From assembly GCA_031272565.1 (NCBI GenBank), contig JAISTN010000414.1, positions 1 to 6,601 on the forward strand: a stretch of 6,601 bases of DNA. The letters are read 5' to 3'. The translations under genes were made by a program, and so were the position numbers. Positions 1-5,256 of the stretch are shown here, piece by piece (position 1 is the first letter of the stretch; each line of letters begins with the position of its first letter). This DNA is from Bifidobacteriaceae bacterium (GTDB taxonomy: Bacteria; Actinomycetota; Actinomycetes; Actinomycetales; WQXJ01). A model generated the notes under the pieces. That model searched no databases, was not told where the DNA came from, and saw only the letters and a list, made by a program, of their open reading frames with translations.

Positions 1-363
1 CCCACCAGCTTCCTGAAGGGCCGTGGCCTGGGCAAACAGTGCGCGCTGATCACCGATGGGCGGTTCAGCGGCGGCACCAGTGGCCTGTCAATTGGCCACA
101 TTTCGCCTGAGGCCGCCTCCGGCGGCCTGATCGCCCTGGTGGAGGACGGCGACACGATTGTGATCGACATTCCGGCGCGGCAGTTGCAACTGGCGGTGCC
201 CGCTGAGGTCCTGGCGGCCCGGCGCGAGTTGCTTGAAGCCAGCGGCGGCTACCAGCCGGTGAATCGCGACCGCCCGGTGTCCCAAGCCCTCAAGTGCTAC
301 GCCGCCCTGGCCACCTCGGCCGACCGGGGCGCGGTGCGTGACCTGAACCGCGTCCTGAAATAG
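1..363 (+). CDS. ilvD: Dihydroxy-acid dehydratase IlvD, C-terminal part (5' end outside window)
   Basis: This is the last 120 codons of a gene read in frame 1 and ending at TAG 361-363. IlvD is a cytoplasmic Fe-S enzyme that dehydrates 2,3-dihydroxy-isovalerate and 2,3-dihydroxy-3-methylvalerate to the 2-keto acids that precede valine, leucine and isoleucine. The piece matches the end of the long, E. coli-type IlvD (about 610-620 residues) almost throughout. It has the motif [20 protein letters not shown] near window residues 14-33; the Ser of GRFSG (codon 67-69) is the family's proposed catalytic base. This is followed by [17 protein letters not shown] and, near the end, [11 protein letters not shown]. 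The [Fe-S] cysteines and most of the active site lie upstream, outside the window. The reading frame is intact. The gene converges on the transglutaminase gene and shows no functional link to it. Identification is very secure. Confidence 0.97.
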   Translation, partial: PTSFLKGRGLGKQCALITDGRFSGGTSGLSIGHISPEAASGGLIALVEDGDTIVIDIPARQLQLAVPAEVLAARRELLEASGGYQPVNRDRPVSQALKCYAALATSADRGAVRDLNRVLK

Positions 364-388
364 CCTCCACGGCCGCCGCCTCCACAGG
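364..388. other. 25-bp convergent intergenic gap, no visible terminator
   Basis: Only 25 bases separate the ilvD stop from the TGA of the opposing transglutaminase gene. The heptamer CCTCCAC occurs twice here (364-370 and 379-385) as a direct repeat. I see no stable hairpin followed by a T-run on either strand, so an intrinsic terminator is not evident. The two transcripts probably overlap at their 3' ends. Confidence 0.5.
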
Positions 389-2773
389 TCAGGAGCGGTG
401 CGGGCGGCGCAGTGTGCGCGGCCACAAGGCGGCCCGCAGCCGCCGGCCGCGTGGCACAGTCAAACCCAGAGCCCGCACAATCGCCGCCACCGCCGCGCGG
501 TAGCCGGCCCGTTGCTCGCCGCCGGCCACCGCGCCGGTCAGGCCGCCCGGCTGGTAGGCCGCGCGTTCGACATCGGCCACCAGGAAGTCAACCGCCGCGC
601 CGGCCTCACCGCCGCCCACCAGGTCCTTCAAGTGCCGCCCGAAATCGGCCGGCGTCAGGGCCGGCCCCACCCCCAGCCCCAAGTCGGTGGCGGTGTCATG
701 GACCTCATCCCAAGCCCCCGCCAAAGCCTGGTCCCCCAGCAGCCGGCCCCGGCGCCGGGCCCGCCGCCCGACCATCGGGCCCAGGGCGGCCAGCGCCAAC
801 ACCGCCAGGCCGCCCAGGCCCCCCGGCGCCACCGTCACCCAACCGGGCCAGACCGTGCCGCCGGCCAGGCCACCTGGCACCGTAGCCGTGGCCGTGGCCG
901 TCTCCGTCACGTCGGGGCTGGCCGAACGGGACCGGGGGCTGGCCTGCGACCGTGACGGTGAAGGCGTTGGGCTGGCACTGCCGCTGGCACTGGAGGTCGC
1001 CGTGCTGGAAGGATCGGGGGCATAGCTGGGGGCGTCGGCCCGCGCGGCGGTGGGCTCAAAGCCAACCCAGCCGGCCCCTGGAAGGTACAACTCCGGCCAG
1101 GCGTGCAACTGGTTCGCCTTGACGGAATAGGTCACCGGCTGTCCGGCCCCGGAGCCGCCGCCAGACCCGACCACCGGGCTGCCAGGCAGGTAGCCGATCG
1201 CAATCCGGGCGGGAATGCCCAGGTAGCGGGCCATCAGGGTCATGGCGGCGGCAAAGTGCACGCAGTAGCCGGACTTGACCTCCAAGAAGCGCGCCACCAC
1301 CGCGGCCGAATCACCGTCAAAGCCATCCTCCACCGGGGTGCTGGTGGAGTAGGTGAAGCCGCCGCTGCGGCGGAAATAGTCCTGCAGCGCACGCGCCTGT
1401 GCCACATATGAGCCGTCATAGTCTGGCGACTGGGCCGCCTCCGCCAGCACCTCTACGGCCGTCTGGCCGATGATCTGCGGCAAATCCTCCGGCAGTGCCA
1501 ATTCGGCCGCCACCGCCTTGGTCACCGTCATCACCTCATCCAAGCCGGAGTCCAAGCCGCGCGGCGTCACCACGGTGACGGTGTAGGCCTGGTCGGTGGT
1601 AGAGGCCAGTTCGGCGCTGATGGTCAGGTCGTCCTGGTCCACCACCCATTCGCCGGCCGCCTCCCTGACCGCCAGCGGCAGATAGGGCGCCGGCAGCGTG
1701 GTGGCCCGCAGGTTGGTGATCTCGATGAAAACCTCGGCTTGGGCGCCATAGGTAGGCAGCAAACCGGACTCCGAAATCCCGGGCAGTTTGGTGCTCCGCT
1801 CCGGCTCGAAGGCCACCTGTTGGCCCTTTCGGTGGGTCCAGCGGGTGCCATCAAACTGGCTCAGGCTGGTCATGCGGAGGTACATCGGCCCGGCGTCGGT
1901 GGTGTAGCGCAGGACCTCATCGTCGCCCTGTTGACGCAGGTCAGACCCAAGTTCAACCAGTGGGTTGACGCCGGAAACGAACCGGGCCGGGCCCACCGAC
2001 GGTTTGATCAGTGGTTCGGACGTCAGGCCCGGCAGGGCCCAGGCCGCGGCCGCCGCCAGGGCCAGCGCCACGCAGCCCACCACCACCGAGCGCAGCGCCC
2101 CGAAGAGCTTCAGCAGCCCCGCCCCGGGCACCGGCAGGCGCGGCCGGCCCACCGGGTTGGTCACCGCCAGCACCAGCAGGTAGGCGGCGGCGGGCAGCAC
2201 CAACGTGGACAGGGCCAGGCCTTCCCGCAGGAACGCCACCGGCAGCACCATGACCAGAGCCATGAACAGCCCGGTGGCGGCCGGCGCTCGGACGGTGAAG
2301 GTGTACCAATCGAACACGATCGCCACCACCGCGGCACCCAGCGCCACCAGGGCCGTCAGCCCGATCTGGGGCGACAGTGGGGCGTACTCCAGCACAATCG
2401 CCAGGGCCACGTTCTTGCCCATCTCGCTGAAGCGCTGCCAGGTTTCACCGTTGGGGAAGACACCCAGGATGGCGTGGCCGCCGGCAAAACAGGCAATCAG
2501 GGCGGGTGGCACCACCAGGATCTGGGTGATGGTCACCACCCAGCCGGGCAAGCCCAAGGCCCGCAGCGCCGCGCCCAGCACCAACACGCCGCCGCCAAAG
2601 GCGGCGAACCAGAACATCCAGTCGGTGCCCTCCACCAGGCCGTTCAGGGGCGCCATCAGGGTCAGCAGCAGGAGCAGCACGCACGCGGCCGTGGCCCACG
2701 GCCGGTGGCCGGGCAGGCCGTACCAGCCGGTCTGGTTGGCGCGCGCCGTCAGGCGGGCCTCCGCCAAATTCAT
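389..2773 (-). CDS. TgpA-like membrane transglutaminase family protein (N-terminal TM bundle, transglutaminase core, C-terminal DUF4129-like tail)
   Basis: This encodes a 794-residue integral membrane protein. About seven hydrophobic helices (roughly 28-46, 53-73, 79-98, 137-155, 164-182, 187-205 and 227-249) form a TgpA/DUF3488-type N-terminal part. An extracytoplasmic region of about 400 residues then contains a transglutaminase-like core (about 455-580). It has the Cys motif SGYCVHFAAAMTLMARYLG (C504), followed by GIPARIAIGYLPG, then the His motif NQLHAWPELY (H557) and GWVGFEPT. The third triad position is E573 where Asp is classical. A Ser/Thr/Pro/Ala-rich linker (586-631) precedes a last membrane helix (about 650-668). 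The tail after it is cytoplasmic, Arg-rich and DUF4129-like, with AWDEVHDTATDLGL near 687. The start was set at ATG 2773 because its ATGA overlaps the DUF58 stop and a GAGGGGG stands 7 bases upstream. A longer reading to 2863 adds only Gly/Pro/Arg-rich sequence inside DUF58. The family is thought to act on the outer face of the membrane; the substrate is unknown. Confidence 0.95.
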   Translation of the reverse strand: MNLAEARLTARANQTGWYGLPGHRPWATAACVLLLLLTLMAPLNGLVEGTDWMFWFAAFGGGVLVLGAALRALGLPGWVVTITQILVVPPALIACFAGGHAILGVFPNGETWQRFSEMGKNVALAIVLEYAPLSPQIGLTALVALGAAVVAIVFDWYTFTVRAPAATGLFMALVMVLPVAFLREGLALSTLVLPAAAYLLVLAVTNPVGRPRLPVPGAGLLKLFGALRSVVVGCVALALAAAAAWALPGLTSEPLIKPSVGPARFVSGVNPLVELGSDLRQQGDDEVLRYTTDAGPMYLRMTSLSQFDGTRWTHRKGQQVAFEPERSTKLPGISESGLLPTYGAQAEVFIEITNLRATTLPAPYLPLAVREAAGEWVVDQDDLTISAELASTTDQAYTVTVVTPRGLDSGLDEVMTVTKAVAAELALPEDLPQIIGQTAVEVLAEAAQSPDYDGSYVAQARALQDYFRRSGGFTYSTSTPVEDGFDGDSAAVVARFLEVKSGYCVHFAAAMTLMARYLGIPARIAIGYLPGSPVVGSGGGSGAGQPVTYSVKANQLHAWPELYLPGAGWVGFEPTAARADAPSYAPDPSSTATSSASGSASPTPSPSRSQASPRSRSASPDVTETATATATVPGGLAGGTVWPGWVTVAPGGLGGLAVLALAALGPMVGRRARRRGRLLGDQALAGAWDEVHDTATDLGLGVGPALTPADFGRHLKDLVGGGEAGAAVDFLVADVERAAYQPGGLTGAVAGGEQRAGYRAAVAAIVRALGLTVPRGRRLRAALWPRTLRRPHRS
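881..1018 (-). repeat. Ser/Thr/Pro/Ala-rich linker with a short Ala-Thr hexanucleotide repeat
   Basis: Codons 586-631 of the transglutaminase gene encode a low-complexity stretch dominated by Ser, Thr, Ala and Pro, with a few Arg and Asp. Its last part is built on a degenerate 6-bp unit (about 881-904; GCCACG-type on the coding strand, encoding Ala-Thr). The segment lies between the catalytic core and the final membrane helix, so it is probably a flexible extracytoplasmic tether. Such hexamer repeats can vary in copy number without breaking the frame. Confidence 0.6.
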
Positions 2774-2796
2774 ACCCCGGCCCCCTCGTCGATGGC
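2770..2796 (-). promoter_or_regulatory. ATGA start-stop overlap with Shine-Dalgarno, translational coupling
   Basis: On the minus strand the DUF58 gene ends in TGA within ATGA (2773-2770), whose ATG begins the transglutaminase gene. The purine run GAGGGGG lies inside the end of DUF58, 7 bases before the ATG. This spacing and overlap decide the start of the downstream gene and suggest that ribosomes ending DUF58 re-initiate on it. Confidence 0.8.
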
Positions 2797-3891
2797 CTCG
2801 ACCAGCCAGCCTTGGGCCGCCAGGTCTTGGGCCAGCGGGGCCGCCTCCGGGCCCACCGCCCAAACCACGCCGGGGCCGGCCCAGCCCACGGCCACACCCA
2901 TGGCGGCCACCCGGTCCGGGGTGGGGTGGGCCACCACGGCGTAGATCGGCACCTGGCCGCCGCGCGGCCCCAACGCCTGGCCGATGCCGTCCGCCCAGCC
3001 GGGTGCCTCTTCCCCGGCCGGTTCGGCCAGGGCGAAGTATTCCATGATCGGGTCACGCCCGGCGGTGGCCTTGAAACCGGCCGTCTGGCCGCCGGTGGTC
3101 ACCAGGTGCACCCGGTGACCGGCCGAGGCCATCGCGTCCGCCACGGTGGCCGCCACCGCCAAGCCCGTCTCGAAGGCGTCATCGGCCGAACTTGCCACCG
3201 TGTCCGCCACCACCCAGACATCGGTCACCTTGCGGCGCACCTGTTCGCGCACCATCAGGGTGTCGCGCCGGGCGGTGGCCTTCCAGTGGACCAGCCGGCG
3301 GGCGTCACCCGGGCGGTATTCGCGCACGTCAGACGGGTCGATCACCGTTTCCGCGGTGGGCGTGGCGGCATTGGTGGTCCGGTCAGGGTCCTGGCGCGGC
3401 ACCGGCAGGTCCAGGTCCAGCAGTGGCGGCGCCACCAGCAGCGACGTGGCCGGCGCCACCGTGGTGACCCCGGCCATCAGACCCATCGGAGCCATCGCGG
3501 TGACCGTCGCCGGGCCCAACGGGTGGGCGCCGCGCCGGTCCGGGATGACCGAATAGGCCAGCAGGCCGGGAGCCGAAAGGGGCGCGGCCGCCACCGGGCC
3601 CCACGGGGTGGCGTCCACCACCGGGTCCGGCCCGGGCAAGCCGTCCACGGCCCGCAGCATGACCGTCACCGGCCGGCCGGCCGGCACAGCGCCTTCCGGC
3701 AACTGCCGCACCATGGGCCCAGGCTTGGCGGTGAACCATAGGGCCAGGGCGGCACCACCCACCGCTGCCAGGACGGTGACCCCGGCAAAGAGCGCGTCGT
3801 AGCGGGCAAAGACAAAGGCCAAGCCGGCCAGGACCAGGCCTACCCCGCCCAGAAACCAGCCCCGGGGGGTGACTTGGAGACGGCGTTTCAT
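2770..3891 (-). CDS. DUF58 domain-containing protein (partner of MoxR ATPase)
   Basis: This encodes a 373-residue protein with two N-terminal membrane helices (about 12-29 and 34-54), followed by a beta-rich region and the DUF58 signature at 190-216. The key residues are REYRPGDARRLVHWKATARR, then DTLMVRE. These match the family hallmark (REY.PGD..R.IHW..TAR...LMV.E) with no losses. Downstream, VWVVADTVASS (225-235) sits where the vWA-like fold of DUF58 proteins carries its Asp. The length is usual for the family. The start is ATG 3889-3891; an in-frame TAG about 18 bases upstream rules out a long extension. No good Shine-Dalgarno is visible before it. Its TGA overlaps the next ATG (ATGA, 2773-2770). 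DUF58 genes routinely sit between moxR and a transglutaminase gene. They are inferred to link the ATPase to membrane or secreted clients; the biochemical role is not known. Confidence 0.95.
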   Translation of the reverse strand: MKRRLQVTPRGWFLGGVGLVLAGLAFVFARYDALFAGVTVLAAVGGAALALWFTAKPGPMVRQLPEGAVPAGRPVTVMLRAVDGLPGPDPVVDATPWGPVAAAPLSAPGLLAYSVIPDRRGAHPLGPATVTAMAPMGLMAGVTTVAPATSLLVAPPLLDLDLPVPRQDPDRTTNAATPTAETVIDPSDVREYRPGDARRLVHWKATARRDTLMVREQVRRKVTDVWVVADTVASSADDAFETGLAVAATVADAMASAGHRVHLVTTGGQTAGFKATAGRDPIMEYFALAEPAGEEAPGWADGIGQALGPRGGQVPIYAVVAHPTPDRVAAMGVAVGWAGPGVVWAVGPEAAPLAQDLAAQGWLVEAIDEGAGV

Positions 3892-4055
3892 GACACGTGG
3901 CTCACGGCGCTAGGAACCAGGCGGCCGCACTGCCGCGGCGGTACCGCCGGTGCCCGATGCCGCCCGCTGGGCAGCGTTGGCAGGCCGGCCACGGAGCCGG
4001 CCGGCCACCCCACGGGCACCGGCCGCTTAGCCATGACAGGCCGGCGGATCACCGG
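3892..4055 (-). other. 164-bp gap inside the moxR-DUF58-transglutaminase cluster, with inverted repeats
   Basis: No convincing gene is seen here on either strand. Two dyads stand out. CGGCGGTACCGCCG at 3936-3949 is a perfect 14-bp palindrome with no loop. GGCCGGC (3983-3989) can pair with GCCGGCC (3996-4002) around a 6-base loop, and alternative pairings of GGCCGGCC are possible. Neither is followed by a T-run on the minus strand. The gap could hold an internal promoter, a processing site or a partial terminator that sets different levels of MoxR and DUF58. GC-rich palindromes of this size also arise by chance. Confidence 0.4.
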
Positions 4056-5084
4056 TCAGCCCCGGATTGGCACGGGTACGGGGACGGATTCAACCACGCC
4101 CCGCACGATCGCGCGCAGTTGGGCGGCCGCCTCCAGCCCGCTGGCCGGGCTGATCGCCATCAGACGGTGGGCCAGCACCGGTTCCGCCAAGTACTGGATG
4201 TCGTCCGGCAGGACATAGCCGCGGCCGTGCATGGCGGCGTAGGCGCGCCCGGCCGCCACCAGGTGGACGGCGGCCCGCGGGCTGGCGCCCAGGCGCAGGG
4301 CCTGATGGGACCGGCTGGCCCGGGTGATCGCCACCGCGTAAGCGGTGATGGCGTCCGCCACGTGGACCTGTTGGCAGCCCTCAATCATGTCCCGGGCCGT
4401 CTTCAAGGTCACCACCGGGCTGATCTGCTCGATCGGTTCGCCGTGGGCGCGGGCCTTGACCATGTCCTGTTCGGCAGCCTCATCCGGGTAACCCATGGAG
4501 ATCCGCATCATGAAGCGGTCACGCTGGGCCTCCAACAGGGCGTGGGTGCCTTCCATGTCGATGGGGTTCTGGGTCGCCACCACCAAGAAGGGATTGTCCA
4601 GCGCATAGGTGGTGCCCTCAACCGTCACCTGGCGTTCCTCCATACACTCCAGCAGGGCGGACTGGGTCCGGGGGCTGGCCCGGTTGATCTCATCGCCAAT
4701 CACGATGTTGGCGAACACCGGCCCCGGTTCGAAGTCAAATTCGCGGGTCTGCTGGTTGAAGATGGGTGCGCCGGTGACATCCGATGGCAACAGGTCCGGC
4801 GTGAACTGAATGCGCCGCACGGTGGCACCAATCGAGGCCGCCAGGGCCTTGGCCAGCATGGTCTTGCCCACGCCGGGCACATCTTCGATCAGCAGGTGGC
4901 CGTGGGCCAGGAAGGCAGTCACGGCTAGGCGGATGACGCGGCCCTTGCCGCTGATGACCCGCCCAATGTTCTGTTCGATGCCGGCGGCCTGGCCGGCGAT
5001 GGCCTCGAACAGGTTGCTCTCGGTGGGCACGGCAGTGGGGCGCACGGAGAAGGAGCGCCGGGTCTGTGCTGGGGAATCAACCAT
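4056..5084 (-). CDS. MoxR-family AAA+ ATPase
   Basis: This encodes a 342-residue cytoplasmic ATPase of usual length for the MoxR family (AAA_3 ATPase core followed by the AAA lid). Walker A is EDVPGVGKT at 67-75 (K74, T75). Walker B is IVIGDEINRA, with D131 and E132, followed by SPRTQSALLECMEE, as is normal for MoxR. Sensor 1 is ATQNP (N173). The likely arginine finger lies in EAQRDRF (R188/R190). Sensor 2 is GASPRAAVHLV (R270). The segment EGTHALLEAQRDRF differs from the usual EGTYPLPEAQLDRF at four places. The start was set at ATG 5084: AGGATGG lies 9 bases upstream, and the family N-terminus (about 20-45 residues before the first conserved helix) fits. An in-frame extension to 5465 would overlap the divergent gene and has no family-like sequence. 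MoxR ATPases are thought to act as chaperones with DUF58/vWA partners. This is the first gene of the minus-strand cluster. Confidence 0.96.
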   Translation of the reverse strand: MVDSPAQTRRSFSVRPTAVPTESNLFEAIAGQAAGIEQNIGRVISGKGRVIRLAVTAFLAHGHLLIEDVPGVGKTMLAKALAASIGATVRRIQFTPDLLPSDVTGAPIFNQQTREFDFEPGPVFANIVIGDEINRASPRTQSALLECMEERQVTVEGTTYALDNPFLVVATQNPIDMEGTHALLEAQRDRFMMRISMGYPDEAAEQDMVKARAHGEPIEQISPVVTLKTARDMIEGCQQVHVADAITAYAVAITRASRSHQALRLGASPRAAVHLVAAGRAYAAMHGRGYVLPDDIQYLAEPVLAHRLMAISPASGLEAAAQLRAIVRGVVESVPVPVPIRG

Positions 5085-5256
5085 AACTGCCCGCCATCCT
5101 ATAGCCCTTGGTGTGTTGCCGGCTTCCTCCGGCGGGCCGATGCCGGCCACCTGGGCATGCTCCCGCGGGCGGCAGCGGGCACTTAGCGGGCCGCACCCAG
5201 GCCAAAGCCGCCGCGCCTCCCACACTTGACCGGCCTGGCCCCTTAAGTTTGGCTTC
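5085..5256. promoter_or_regulatory. Divergent intergenic region between moxR and the helicase-like gene
   Basis: These 172 bases must carry the promoters of both divergent genes. For the plus-strand gene, TAAGTT (5244-5249) fits the actinobacterial -10 pattern TANNNT and ends 7 bases before GTG 5257. TTGACC (5226-5231) looks like a -35 box, but the 12-base spacer to TAAGTT is too short for it to pair well. For moxR, TATAGG (minus strand, 5103-5098) resembles a -10 box, but it overlaps the apparent ribosome binding site AGGATGG (5100-5094), so it cannot serve that start together with that site. Three GCGGGC hexamers (5165, 5175, 5186) are spaced 10 and 11 bases apart on the plus strand. No RNA gene or small ORF is convincing here. 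Confidence 0.45.

Noticed and set aside
2774..2863. 30-residue N-terminal extension of the transglutaminase protein
   Set aside because: It is Gly/Pro/Arg-rich and read entirely within the end of DUF58. The ATGA overlap at 2773 with GAGGGGG upstream is the better start.
1739..2944. 401-codon open frame on the plus strand
   Set aside because: It is antisense to the transglutaminase gene and the end of DUF58. Its product is a Gln/His/Gly/Arg-rich string with no recognisable domain, typical of shadow frames in very GC-rich DNA.
2812..3741. 309-codon open frame on the plus strand
   Set aside because: It is antisense to DUF58 with its intact signature motif, and its composition is that of a shadow frame.
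3936..3949. 14-bp perfect palindrome treated as a proven operator
   Set aside because: At this GC content, about one or two 7-bp dyads are expected by chance in a window this size, so it is reported only as a candidate within the gap.
3897..4928. 343-codon open frame on the plus strand
   Set aside because: It lies antisense to moxR, whose AAA+ motifs are unmistakable. The His/Gly/Arg-rich translation has no family features.
5098..5103. TATAGG as a -10 box for moxR
   Set aside because: It overlaps the AGGATGG that best explains ribosome binding at ATG 5084, and no matching -35 hexamer is seen at 16-18 bases. It remains possible only if moxR has a very short leader.
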